DNA of 45,854 bases from contig CP070678.1 in the NCBI GenBank assembly GCA_020352515.1, forward strand, positions 5,034,575-5,080,428, read 5' to 3'. Position numbers and translations under genes: made by a program. This document shows, one piece after another, positions 34,746-43,418 of the stretch (positions are counted from its first letter, which is position 1; each line of letters begins with the position of its first letter). The notes beneath the pieces were generated by a model. The model did no database searches, had not been told where the DNA came from, and saw only the letters and a program-made list of their open reading frames with translations. This DNA comes from Phycisphaerales bacterium. Lineage in GTDB: Bacteria > Planctomycetota > Phycisphaerae > Sedimentisphaerales > Anaerobacaceae.

Positions 34746-36116
34746 CTACAGGGTCCAGCCGTCCCGATACCGGTAGTGCAGGCAATCGTTGGCCTCGGCC
34801 AGATTCGTGACCTTCATGTTCTCGCTGTCCCAGAGCAGTCTGGCGCCACCCATCCGCACGGAGACGGTCCCCAGCAGCACGGCCTCGGTCAGCGCTCCGG
34901 CAAAATCGAAATTCGACCGCGTCGCCGTGCCCTTCTTGCATGCCTCTATCCACTCCCTGTGGTGCCCGACCGAGCGTGGCAGCGTCCTGGCCGGCCGCTT
35001 GTAGTCCCGCATCCTCTGCTCGGGAATGAGCCTCGGACTGTTGCCACCCCAGCCCTCCACGTACATCTTGCCCTTGTCCCCCACGAAGATCACGCCGTCC
35101 TCGCGCGACAGTTCCCGCCCCGCATCCAACTCGACCGGACGAGCCGGAATCATGCCGCCGTCGTACCAGTGCAGCCGCACGGGCGGCATCTCATCTCGCA
35201 CCGGAAACTCATAGTGCACCGTACAGGCCAAAGGCAGAGTCTCATTGTTGAAAAGCGTTGAGCTCGAGTCCACGCTCGTCGGAGCCCCCAGCTTCAAGGC
35301 CGAGAAGACCGGGGCGACGTTGTGTATCCCCATATCACCCAGTCCGCCCGAGCCGAAATCCCACCATCCCCGCCACGCAAACGGCACGTATGCCGGGTGA
35401 TACGGCCTGTACGGAGCCGGGCCCAGCCACAAGTCCCAGTCCAGGCCGTCCGGAACCGGCGGAGTCTCCTTCGGCCGATCCACCCCCTGCGCCCAGAAAA
35501 GTCGCCCGTTGTGAGTCGGCCGGTCCGACCAGGCATGCACCTCGCGCACCGGGCCGATTGCCCCGTCCCATATCCATTCGTTGATCAGCCGGTTGCCCTC
35601 GAACGCCATCCCCTGGTTGCCCATCTGCGTCGCCACCTTGGCCCGGCGCGCAGCCTTCGCCAATGCACGGGCCTCATAAACCGTGCGCGTCAGCGGCTTC
35701 TCGCAGTACACATGCTTGCCCATCTTTATCGCCGCCATCGAAGCCGCCGCATGCGTATGATCCGGCGTGGCCACGACGACCGCATCAATCTCCGCCCCCT
35801 CTTCAAGCATCCTGCGAAAATCGCGATACCGCTTTGCCTTCGGATACCGCCTGAAAGCACCTGCCGCCCGCCGTTCATCGACGTCGCATAAAGCCACGAT
35901 ATTCTCGCTCTCGACCGCCCGCAGGTCATCGCCCCCGCGCCCGCCGACACCTATCCCCGCGATATTGAGCTTCTCGCTCGGCGCCGGACGGCCCGGACCG
36001 CCCAGAACGTGCGCCGGCACAATCGTGAACGCCGCCGCCGCGGCCGCACCGCCCACAAGGCCTCTCCTCGATATTCCACCACCCAAAACCTCGCGACTTT
36101 CAGAGCCCTCTTTCAT
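34746..36116 (-). CDS. Tat-exported Gfo/Idh/MocA-family oxidoreductase (second copy)
   Basis: ATG 36116 begins 1 nt after the peptidase stop, with GGGAAGGG upstream, and gives 456 aa. The twin-arginine signal is SRRGLVGGAAAAAAFTIV. The Rossmann motif is IAGIGVGGRGGDD, the catalytic motif YCEKPLTRT, and the C-terminal domain has GLGDMGIHNVAPVF. It belongs to the same exported subgroup as the proteins at 8.9 and 43.4 kb but is clearly diverged. The upstream DUF1080 lipoprotein in the same operon supports a 3-keto sugar role. The peptidase between them is unexpected. Confidence 0.9.
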   Translation of the reverse strand: MKEGSESREVLGGGISRRGLVGGAAAAAAFTIVPAHVLGGPGRPAPSEKLNIAGIGVGGRGGDDLRAVESENIVALCDVDERRAAGAFRRYPKAKRYRDFRRMLEEGAEIDAVVVATPDHTHAAASMAAIKMGKHVYCEKPLTRTVYEARALAKAARRAKVATQMGNQGMAFEGNRLINEWIWDGAIGPVREVHAWSDRPTHNGRLFWAQGVDRPKETPPVPDGLDWDLWLGPAPYRPYHPAYVPFAWRGWWDFGSGGLGDMGIHNVAPVFSALKLGAPTSVDSSSTLFNNETLPLACTVHYEFPVRDEMPPVRLHWYDGGMIPARPVELDAGRELSREDGVIFVGDKGKMYVEGWGGNSPRLIPEQRMRDYKRPARTLPRSVGHHREWIEACKKGTATRSNFDFAGALTEAVLLGTVSVRMGGARLLWDSENMKVTNLAEANDCLHYRYRDGWTL

Positions 36117-36117
36117 G

Positions 36118-38004
36118 TCACTTACCCTTCCCGGCCAGAATCGCCTCAATTTCATCCATCGTGCGGTTCATTGCCGCCATCGTCTTGTTGAACGGCTCGG
36201 CCGTCGTCATGTCAACCCCGGCCTTCTTCAGTATCTCTATCGGATAATCCGACCCGCCCGCAGATAAAAACGCGATGTACCTCTCGCCCGCCCCCTTCTG
36301 CCCCCCAAGAACCTCCTCCGACAAAGCCGTGGACGCCGTGAAGGACGTCGAATACTGGTACACGTAAAAATCGTAGTAAAAGTGCGGAATGTACGCCCAC
36401 TCGACCGTGTACAGCTCATCTATATGGCAGACGCCCTTGTCGTGACCGTAATATTCCTTCAGGATGTCACCATATAGCTTGCTCAGCACGTCACCAGTCA
36501 GCGGCTCGCCGCGCTCGGCCTTCTCGTGCATCCGCAGCTCGAATTCCGCGAACTGCGTCTGACGGAAAACCGTCTGCCGAATGCCCTCCAGATGGTTCAT
36601 CAACAGGGACAGCCGCGTGCCCTCCTCCTTTATCTCCTTAAGCATCCTCTCGATCAGCAGAGCCTCGTTGAAGGTCGAAGCCACCTCCGCCACAAAAGTG
36701 GAGTAGTCCGCCGTCGGATACGGCTGGGTCTTGTTCGCATAATAGCTGTGCAGCGCATGGCCGAGCTCGTGCGCCAGCGTGCTCACGTCCTCGTATTGCC
36801 CGTTATAGTTCAGAAGGATATACGGGTGAACGTCGTAGATGCTGCCGTTCGAATAGGCCCCGGCCCGTTTGCCCGGAGTGGGATGCACGTCGACCCATCT
36901 GTTCTCCAGCGCCTCCCGCGTCACACGCCGGTAATCCTCCCCCAACGCCCGCACCGAATCCAGAACAAGCGACTTGGCCTCCTCGAAGCTGTACTCGAGC
37001 TCGACGCCCTTGACCGCCGGAGCATATACGTCCGAGTATTTGAGCATCTCGACGCCGAGCATCCGTTTCTTCAGGCCCAGATAGCGGTGGAATGAGCCGA
37101 GATTCTTGCGGACGTTCTCGATAAGGGCCGAATAGACCTTCGTGTCAATATTGTTCTTGTCGAGCGCCCTGTGCAGCGAGGACTCGTACCCGCGAGTGCG
37201 GGCGTAGAACATGTTCTTCTTGACGTTGGCGTAAAGATCGACGCCGAAAGTCCCTTTGAAATTGTTGATCGCTCCCCAAAACGCCCGGAACACCGCCTCG
37301 CGATCGCCGCGATTACTCACTGCTCGATACCGCGTGTATCCGGCCTTCGTCAGCAGCGCCGTCGTACCGTCGCTCAGCTTTATCTCGGGGTACGGCAGCT
37401 CCGCATTGCTGAAGATCGCATAGATTGATGCCGGGCCGTTGGCCAGAAGGCCCGCTTCAGCGAGTATCTTCTCCTCCTTCTCGGAAAGCCTGTGGGCCTT
37501 GGTCCGCTGTATGTCGTACAGGTACATCTTGAAAACCCTCAGCCCGGGCTTTTCAACAATGAACCTGTCGATTTTCGACTTCCCCGTGTCGGCAATTTCC
37601 GACTCAATAAACGACGCCTTTGAGCCGTAGTCGGTGCGCATCTGCTCGATTTCCTGCCTCATCGCCAGATACTTTGAATTCCGCGTGTCCTCGTCGGACT
37701 TCATCGCGGCATAGTTGTACAGCCGGTCAAACTCCTGCGAAATACGGCTGTCAAACTCCAGGCACCCTGCCAAACCGGAGGCGGATTGCGCCAATTTGCC
37801 CTTGTACTCCAAGACCCCGCTGTATTCGGCGGCTAGTTTCACCTTCGCTTCATTCCACGCCTCGTCCGACGCGTAGATGTCCTCGAGTTTCCATGTCTGG
37901 CTGACGGGAACCTCCGGCCGCTCGAGAATCCCAGGTGCCGCCCTGGCGCGGCACAATAAGACCAAAATGCCTGATGCGATTGCAGGCCCAATTACCCTTT
38001 TCAT
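36118..38004 (-). CDS. Exported M3-family oligoendopeptidase F-like metallopeptidase
   Basis: ATG 38004 has AGGGGG about 7 nt upstream, giving 628 aa. The zinc motif HExxH is in LAHELGHALHSYY. The downstream Glu ligand lies in VAEVASTFNEALL, and the C-terminal region has the family's HFYYDFYVYQYSTSF. PepF enzymes are normally cytoplasmic and lack signals. This one begins with a hydrophobic signal (VIGPAIASGILVLLCRARAAPG), so it should act in the periplasm or outside on short peptides. It lies between a DUF1080 lipoprotein gene and a Tat oxidoreductase gene, with 1 nt to the latter. Confidence 0.88.
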   Translation of the reverse strand: MKRVIGPAIASGILVLLCRARAAPGILERPEVPVSQTWKLEDIYASDEAWNEAKVKLAAEYSGVLEYKGKLAQSASGLAGCLEFDSRISQEFDRLYNYAAMKSDEDTRNSKYLAMRQEIEQMRTDYGSKASFIESEIADTGKSKIDRFIVEKPGLRVFKMYLYDIQRTKAHRLSEKEEKILAEAGLLANGPASIYAIFSNAELPYPEIKLSDGTTALLTKAGYTRYRAVSNRGDREAVFRAFWGAINNFKGTFGVDLYANVKKNMFYARTRGYESSLHRALDKNNIDTKVYSALIENVRKNLGSFHRYLGLKKRMLGVEMLKYSDVYAPAVKGVELEYSFEEAKSLVLDSVRALGEDYRRVTREALENRWVDVHPTPGKRAGAYSNGSIYDVHPYILLNYNGQYEDVSTLAHELGHALHSYYANKTQPYPTADYSTFVAEVASTFNEALLIERMLKEIKEEGTRLSLLMNHLEGIRQTVFRQTQFAEFELRMHEKAERGEPLTGDVLSKLYGDILKEYYGHDKGVCHIDELYTVEWAYIPHFYYDFYVYQYSTSFTASTALSEEVLGGQKGAGERYIAFLSAGGSDYPIEILKKAGVDMTTAEPFNKTMAAMNRTMDEIEAILAGKGK

Positions 38005-38105
38005 ATCAACCCCCTTGTCAACAACCAACGTTGCCCATGCAAACCGGCCCGCCCAAATCCCGGAACCTCTCGCCCTTCAAAATGCCGCAGAGCCCGCCCG
38101 GTCTT

Positions 38106-38777
38106 TCAGTTCAGCTTCTTTACCTTGATGTTCCTGTACCAAACCGGCTTGCCATGGTCCTGAAATCCGAAGACGCCCTTACGAGCCATATCCTTGTAGG
38201 CAATGTTGAACTTGTTCTTCGTGCCGTCCTTGTTCAAATGCGCCTCCGGCCAGTCGTTCAGGTCCATATCGATAATCTGCTCACCGTTCAGCACTATATA
38301 TATCATCGAATCCTTCGCCATTATCGTCATGCGATTCCACTCGCCGGGCGCTTTCACCGCGTTGACGCTCGGCTCCTGAACGTCATAGACCGCCCCGCAC
38401 GAATGCTTGTCAGGCTCGGCCCTTCCGAAAGAGTCGTGTATCTGAATCTCAATCCCCGTATGAAGCCACTTCTTTATGTCCGCCGTGCGGAAGAATACCC
38501 CGCTGTTGGTCTGCTTGGCCACCTTGAATTCCAGATCGAGAATGAAATCCCCGTAAACCTCCTTTGTCCATATGTCCCCGCCGCCCTTGCGCGTCAGGAC
38601 ACCATCCTCATAAGTCCAGCTACCCGGCTTGAACGTGCAGTTGGACAAGTCATCCGCAAGCACGCTCTTCCATCCGAGCGTCGCCGGATGACTTGTCAGT
38701 CTCGTCGGTGCGCAAGAACACAAAAAACATACCGCCCCGGCAACTACAAGCATCAATACAACTCTTCTAATCAACAT
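38106..38777 (-). CDS. DUF1080 lipoprotein (3-keto-glycoside hydrolase-like)
   Basis: A 223-aa single-domain DUF1080 protein with a lipoprotein signal ending FLCSC. Family segments are GSWTYEDGVLTRKGGGDIW, NSGVFFRTADIKKWLHTGIE and IQIHDSFG, ending in VFGFQDHGKPVWYRNIKVK. Members bind or cleave 3-keto-glycosides at the cell surface. It is the first gene of a minus-strand operon with the exported PepF and a Tat Gfo/Idh/MocA oxidoreductase, repeating the dehydrogenase-DUF1080 pairing of the central locus. GGGAG lies 7 nt before the ATG. Confidence 0.85.
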   Translation of the reverse strand: MLIRRVVLMLVVAGAVCFLCSCAPTRLTSHPATLGWKSVLADDLSNCTFKPGSWTYEDGVLTRKGGGDIWTKEVYGDFILDLEFKVAKQTNSGVFFRTADIKKWLHTGIEIQIHDSFGRAEPDKHSCGAVYDVQEPSVNAVKAPGEWNRMTIMAKDSMIYIVLNGEQIIDMDLNDWPEAHLNKDGTKNKFNIAYKDMARKGVFGFQDHGKPVWYRNIKVKKLN

Positions 38778-39053
38778 CTCAAATCTCCCAAAATAACAAC
38801 AATACCCGATTCTACCAACAAGCCATAGACTGTCGTATTCCAGGCCGACGACCTGCCTAATCCGCGTTCTTATACCGTATTACTATGCTCCGGACAAGCC
38901 TTTTCATCCCCTCTGGCCGCCCCTTCTTCACGGGAATATCTCGCGTTTGCCTGTAACCTTCTGACCCCCGGCGCCCACTATCCCAATGAAGAGCCTGTTG
39001 GAATGGCTCACGAAACCTGCAAAATACTTGCTTGTACCGAAAGGAGCAATGAA

Positions 39054-39941
39054 ATGACCAAAACCGCACGCAAGGTAATAATGGCGGCCGCGATAGCTGT
39101 AACAGTACTAACAGTGCACGTTTTTGCCAGCCCGGCCCGGCCCGGCCGCCCGGCGGGACGCGGACAAACGTTTGGGCTCGGCGCCCCCGGAGTACCTAAT
39201 CAGGCCAGGCCCCAAACGCCCTGGGCACGCGGCATGGGGCCATATTGCCCCTTCGGACGCGGCGGTGCAGCCGGAATGCTTGGAAGACGCGGCGGCGGAC
39301 GACGATGGAACGCCGGACCTCAAATGTTCGGTCAGCGCAATCGTATGCGTGGACGCGGCCGCGGCAGCCAAATCTTCGGCCGCCCCGGCCGGCGTTTCGC
39401 CCCCCGTGCCGCGCCCGGACGCGGCGCCTGGGGCAGAAGCGGTGCCGCAGCCCAAATACTTGGCGGACGCGCCGCAATGCGCGCGCAGCGTTTCGGACCC
39501 GGCGCCCCTGGCGGACGCGGCGCCATGCCTGGACGACGCGGTGGAGCCGGCGACTTTGTACGACCCGAACCAAGGCCCGGCCGGCGTGTCGGCCCGAGTG
39601 CACCCGACACGCCCGGCAAACCTGATGTCGGGCCCGGCCCCGCGGGCAGACCAGGTGCCATGCGCGGACGCGGTCCTCGAGCCGGCGCCTCTGCACAACC
39701 CGGCACAATGCGCGGCCGCGGCCTGGGACCCGGAACAGCAGCCGGGCCAGGCGGACTTGGTCGTCGCTCAGGCATGGTGCCAAGACCCGGTGGCATGGCT
39801 GGACGCGGTCCAGGACCCGGTGGAATGGCCGGACGCGGTGCGGGACCCGGCGGCATGGGAGGCTTCGGATTTCGCCGAGGACACCAGCGCCCAAATACGA
39901 ACGCTGAGGCCGAAGATGCCGGTGGAGACCCCAACCAGTAG
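39054..39941 (+). CDS. Exported Gly/Arg/Pro-rich low-complexity protein
   Basis: ATG 39054 follows AAAGGAG, giving 295 aa with a clear signal peptide (VIMAAAIAVTVLTVHVFASP). The mature chain is almost wholly Gly, Arg, Pro and Ala, with imperfect repeats: MRGRG, GPGPGGMAGRG (twice near the end) and QMFGQR/QIFGRP/QILGGR. It is strongly basic except for an acidic tail (AEAEDAGGD). It should be disordered and could bind polyanions such as acidic polysaccharide or be a matrix component. It lies on the same strand just before an ECF sigma operon. At the DNA level the octamer GGACGCGG recurs many times, which leaves long spurious frames on both strands. Confidence 0.7.
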   Translation: MTKTARKVIMAAAIAVTVLTVHVFASPARPGRPAGRGQTFGLGAPGVPNQARPQTPWARGMGPYCPFGRGGAAGMLGRRGGGRRWNAGPQMFGQRNRMRGRGRGSQIFGRPGRRFAPRAAPGRGAWGRSGAAAQILGGRAAMRAQRFGPGAPGGRGAMPGRRGGAGDFVRPEPRPGRRVGPSAPDTPGKPDVGPGPAGRPGAMRGRGPRAGASAQPGTMRGRGLGPGTAAGPGGLGRRSGMVPRPGGMAGRGPGPGGMAGRGAGPGGMGGFGFRRGHQRPNTNAEAEDAGGDPNQ

Positions 39942-40017
39942 CAATGATATGGCTGCCTGCGACGGAAGGTGAATCTTACGACCCGCACAGGCAATTGAAA
40001 TGTTGACCAATCCAAAC

Positions 40018-40055
40018 ACGGTCCCGCCGGCCGAGCCTCTCGCTGACGGGACCGT
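40018..40055. terminator. Stem-loop between the Gly/Arg-rich gene and the ECF sigma gene
   Basis: A 9-bp perfect inverted repeat, ACGGTCCCG (40018-40026) and CGGGACCGT (40047-40055), encloses a 20-nt loop that can form a small inner stem. No T-run follows on the plus strand, so it is not a classical intrinsic terminator. It may be a terminator of another type, an mRNA processing site or an operator. Confidence 0.4.
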
Positions 40056-40118
40056 TCGCCCTTGGACAAGAGCAAGAGACGAACCCAAGTATCTGGAAAT
40101 TCTGTTGATGGGTCAAAC

Positions 40119-40820
40119 ATGGCTATGTATCCTCTGAGTATGGTTCTACCACGTTCTCCATACCGGAACCTCGGCCTCCGGGCTCAAGGGTTCGTCGCCG
40201 AAATCCTCCAGGGTGCCCCTGAATCGTTCTCCGATGCAAATGAACCGGAAAACGCCGCCACAGAGGCCTTCGCCGACCTTGAGGACAGCCGACTGAGCCG
40301 CCAGGGCGACCCCGACGCATACCGACGTCTGATCGAGCGGCACCAGCAGTACATCGCGCAGATCATGTGGCGATTCAGCAGAGACCATCTCGTACATGAG
40401 GAGCTCGTACAGGATGTCTTTGTTGAGGCATACCTGAGCCTGCGAACTTATCGCGCAAAAGCCCCATTTGCCCATTGGCTTTCTCGAATAGCCACCCGCG
40501 TTGGATACCGCTACTGGAAACAAATCGCCCGACGCCAGGCAACCGAAAGCTTCACTCTCGAGCAATGGGACCAGTTGCCCGGCGAAGAGCCCGATAAAAT
40601 CGACCCGGCCCAGGCAGCTTCCCAGCTACATGCTCTGCTCCAACAACTGCCGCCTCGCGACCGTCTCGTCCTGACCCTGCGATATCTCGAAGAATGTGAC
40701 GTGGCAGAAACCGCCCGCAGGACCGGCTGGACAAAAACAATGGTTAAGGTCCAGGCCCTGCGTGCCCGAAAAAAACTGGAGAGACTCTTCCGTGAGAGCG
40801 GAAAGGAGTTGATACCATGA
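40119..40820 (+). CDS. ECF RNA polymerase sigma factor (second system)
   Basis: The start is uncertain (ATG 40119, 40125 or 40140, or a TTG at 40062); 40119 gives 233 aa. About 50 unrecognised residues precede sigma2 (DPDAYRRLIERHQQYIAQI, HEELVQDVFVEAYLSLRTY, APFAHWLSRIATRVGYRYW). Sigma4 has LPPRDRLVLTLRYLEECDVAETARRTG and MVKVQALRARKKLERLF. Its stop overlaps the next start by 4 nt (ATGA). The two following membrane proteins are its likely regulators or sensors. Confidence 0.88.
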   Translation: MAMYPLSMVLPRSPYRNLGLRAQGFVAEILQGAPESFSDANEPENAATEAFADLEDSRLSRQGDPDAYRRLIERHQQYIAQIMWRFSRDHLVHEELVQDVFVEAYLSLRTYRAKAPFAHWLSRIATRVGYRYWKQIARRQATESFTLEQWDQLPGEEPDKIDPAQAASQLHALLQQLPPRDRLVLTLRYLEECDVAETARRTGWTKTMVKVQALRARKKLERLFRESGKELIP

Positions 40821-41083
40821 ACCTCGAAGAAAAAATCAAAACTCTCGCAGCACGGGCCCGTGCCGAGGTCGTCCCCAGGGTGAATGTTGCCGGCGGTGTG
40901 CTCAATATCCTGGCACGGGAGCAGTCAGAGACACTTGTAGTGTATGAAAGACCCTGGATGTGGCTGGCGGCCGTCTCGTCCGCCGTTGCCGTGCCTGCCG
41001 CTGTGCTGGCGATAATTGTCTACTTGAAATCGGCCGATCCCGTAATGCAGGTCGTCCAGTCAATCTCGTGGGCCGTACAATGA
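40817..41083 (+). CDS. Small single-pass membrane protein, putative anti-sigma factor
   Basis: An 88-aa protein with a basic/amphipathic cytoplasmic N-terminus (1-45), one transmembrane helix (about 48-70) and an 18-residue outer tail. It overlaps the sigma gene and the next gene by 4 nt each. I recognise no domain. The position between an ECF sigma and a Spy-like protein, and the topology, fit an anti-sigma. GAAAGGAG lies about 9 nt before the ATG. Confidence 0.7.
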   Translation: MNLEEKIKTLAARARAEVVPRVNVAGGVLNILAREQSETLVVYERPWMWLAAVSSAVAVPAAVLAIIVYLKSADPVMQVVQSISWAVQ

Positions 41084-41742
41084 GTGAAAGAAAAGCTCCG
41101 GAAAATCCGACCGTCGTGTTACAGAAAATGCACCGATACCGCATGGCCTTCTTCGGTATGGTTATACTGCTCGCCGGCGTCGTGATTGGCGCCGCCTCGA
41201 CCGCAGTATACCTCCACGACAGACTCCCCACCGTGCCCCCCGGTCCGGGATTCCTAACCGGCAGAATGCTCGCCGGCCTCGAAGAACGCCTCGCGCTATC
41301 ACCCGAGCAGGCTCAGAAAATCAAGCCATTGGTCGAAAAACGATTTCAGATAATGCAGGACCTCCAGAATGAATTCCGCCCGAAATTTGGCGAGCAGTTC
41401 CGCCTCATGCACGAGGAGATCCTTGCCCAGCTCGACGAGCAGCAGAGGCAGCGCTGGGAGGAAGACCTGAAGAAAATGCAGGAGCATTGGCCACGCGGAA
41501 TGCGCGGCGGCCCTCGCGGTCCCGGCTCTCGGCGACCCGGTGGCCCCGGCGGCCCCGGCGGTCCGGGCGGCTCTCGTGGCCCCGGCGGCCAGTTCCGCCC
41601 GGATCAGGAACGACGCGAGGATTCGCGCCGGCCGTTCCCCGATGGCCAGCGCCGGCCCCCTCAGAGACACCGACAACATCCAAACGACCCTCCGGTCATC
41701 GTGCCCCGCCAAAAACCCGCCGACCCGGAACCGAACGAATAA
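41080..41742 (+). CDS. Membrane-anchored Spy/CpxP-like sensor with collagen-like tail
   Basis: A 220-aa protein from ATG 41080, overlapping the preceding stop. A transmembrane anchor (22-44) is followed by a periplasmic helical domain (68-133) like the Spy/CpxP/heavy-metal-sensor family: LALSPEQAQKIKPLVEKR and HEEILAQLDEQQRQRWEED. The last 80 residues are a Gly/Pro/Arg-rich tail with a run of GGP repeats (about 152-170) and a basic, Pro-rich end. Such sensors work with ECF sigmas in metal response (CnrYXH-type logic), so a sigma/anti-sigma/sensor trio is likely. The tail resembles the low-complexity protein at 39.1 kb. Confidence 0.75.
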   Translation: MSERKAPENPTVVLQKMHRYRMAFFGMVILLAGVVIGAASTAVYLHDRLPTVPPGPGFLTGRMLAGLEERLALSPEQAQKIKPLVEKRFQIMQDLQNEFRPKFGEQFRLMHEEILAQLDEQQRQRWEEDLKKMQEHWPRGMRGGPRGPGSRRPGGPGGPGGPGGSRGPGGQFRPDQERREDSRRPFPDGQRRPPQRHRQHPNDPPVIVPRQKPADPEPNE

Positions 41743-41848
41743 GCGGCCTTGCGCGGCACCCGGAAGTCTGAAGCTGTTATTAACCGGCCGCCCCAAATCT
41801 ATCCTAACCAGTCCCTGACCTCTACCGACCTGCACTGCACTATCGGTC

Positions 41849-41877
41849 TTGCCTCCCGCTGGCATTGGCCATAGAAT
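41849..41877 (+). promoter_or_regulatory. Candidate promoter of the FAD oxidoreductase gene
   Basis: TTGCCT (41849-41854, 4 of 6) and TAGAAT (41872-41877, 5 of 6) are 17 nt apart. They lie about 50 nt upstream of the ATG at 41930, in a 187-bp gap after the Spy-like gene. Confidence 0.5.
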
Positions 41878-41929
41878 AACTTGCCTGCCGGGTCCGCCGG
41901 ACTTATCGACAACGAACAAGGAGGCAACG

Positions 41930-43363
41930 ATGTCATTAAATCGGAGAAAGTTTCTCGAAGGCTCGATGACGGCTGCCGGTATCACGGCCGCGGGTCTCGT
42001 CCCGACGACGCTCGGCGGCTGTGCCACCGCCCCGTCAAAGAATATCAGCGCTGGCGCAGTAGTGATCAGAAAGAACATCCCTATCCGGCACGATGTCGAC
42101 GTCTTCGTTGCCGGTGGAGGCCCCTCGGGCCTCGCCGCCTCAATCTCGGCCGCACGCCAGGGTCGCAGCGTCTTTCTCGCCGAGCGACAGAACTGCCTCG
42201 GCGGAATGGGCACCGCCGGCCTGCTCCCCCTCTTCATGCAGTTCACCGACGGCGTCAATTTCCTCGCCGCAGGAATAGGAAAAGAGGTCCAGAACAGGCT
42301 CCGGGCCGCCGAAGGAACCGGGCCCGACAGCGACCGAACCATAAGGGCCGAGGTCCTCAAGAGACTCTACGACGCAATGCTCCTCGAATCCGGCGCCCGC
42401 TTCACCTTCGAAACACGCCTGATCGATGTCCAAACCTCCTCCCAACAGATTCGCTGCGCAATACTTGCCGCCAAGAGCGGACTGTTCGCCGTCAGGGCAA
42501 AAATCTTCATCGACTGCACCGGCGACGGGGACATGGCCGTCTGGGCCGGGGCCCCTTATGAGATAGGTGACAAAGACGGTAACGTAATGGCCGGTACCCT
42601 GTGCAGCACATGGGCCGATATAGACTGGCGCGCCGTCGATAAATTCGGAAGGGACAAGCAGGAGAAGCTACTCCCCGACGCCATCAAGAACAAGCTCTTC
42701 ACCAACGAGGACCGCCACCTGCCCGGTATGTGGCGAACGGGCGCTAACCTCGGCGGTGGAAACATCGGCCATACCTTCGGCGTCGACGGCACCGACGAGC
42801 GCTCGGTGACAGAGGCGCTCATCCGCGCAAGGAAGATGCTCCTCGAATACGAACGTTACTACAAAGAGTACCTCAAGGGCTTCGAGAAGATGGAGCTCGT
42901 AGCGACCGGCTCGATGCTCGGAATACGCGAGACCCGCCGCATCATGGGCGACTACATCCTGAACCTCGATGACTTCAAAAAGCGGGCCGTCTTCGACGAC
43001 GAGATCGGCCGATACTCGTACCCCGTCGATATCCACTCGTCCAAACCCGGCGACGAAGGATACGAAAAATACGCCAAAGACTTCAAAACCCTTCGATACG
43101 GCAAGGGGGAGAACTACGGAATCCCCTACCGAATCCTCGTCCCCAAAAAGCTCTCCAATCTCCTGATCGCCGGCCGCTGCGTCAGCACCGACCGCTACAT
43201 GCAAAGCTCCATCCGCGTCATGCCCGGCTGCTTTATAACAGGCCAGGCCGCCGGGATCGCCGCGGCCATCGCCGTCGAGAAGAGCACCGATACGCGCGGC
43301 GTCCCCGTGGCCGAGCTGCAGCAACGGCTAAAAAAAATCGGCGCGTTTCTCCCGAACTGTTAA
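41930..43363 (+). CDS. Exported FAD-dependent oxidoreductase
   Basis: ATG 41930 follows AAGGAGG by 5 nt, giving 477 aa. The N-terminus combines a twin-arginine motif (NRRKFLEGS) with a possible lipobox (LGGC), so it may be a Tat lipoprotein. The FAD dinucleotide fold begins VDVFVAGGGPSGLAASISAA, with Glu in LAERQNCLGGMGTAGLLP. A second motif is FIDCTGDGDMAVWAG. The C-terminal FAD contact region has LIAGRCVSTDRYMQSSIRV and GQAAGIAAAIA. This is the FAD_oxidored family common in planctomycetes. Substrate is unknown. It converges with the minus-strand Gfo/Idh/MocA gene 55 bp downstream. Confidence 0.88.
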   Translation: MSLNRRKFLEGSMTAAGITAAGLVPTTLGGCATAPSKNISAGAVVIRKNIPIRHDVDVFVAGGGPSGLAASISAARQGRSVFLAERQNCLGGMGTAGLLPLFMQFTDGVNFLAAGIGKEVQNRLRAAEGTGPDSDRTIRAEVLKRLYDAMLLESGARFTFETRLIDVQTSSQQIRCAILAAKSGLFAVRAKIFIDCTGDGDMAVWAGAPYEIGDKDGNVMAGTLCSTWADIDWRAVDKFGRDKQEKLLPDAIKNKLFTNEDRHLPGMWRTGANLGGGNIGHTFGVDGTDERSVTEALIRARKMLLEYERYYKEYLKGFEKMELVATGSMLGIRETRRIMGDYILNLDDFKKRAVFDDEIGRYSYPVDIHSSKPGDEGYEKYAKDFKTLRYGKGENYGIPYRILVPKKLSNLLIAGRCVSTDRYMQSSIRVMPGCFITGQAAGIAAAIAVEKSTDTRGVPVAELQQRLKKIGAFLPNC

Positions 43364-43418
43364 TCGTCGCGCCACCGTCCGCGCGGCTCCCAGGCAATGC
43401 CGCCGGCCAGCCCGACCG

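Noticed and set aside
39124-39972. 282-codon plus-strand frame overlapping the Gly/Arg-rich gene
   Set aside because: Composition follows from the shifted repeat; it has no ribosome binding site or signal peptide.
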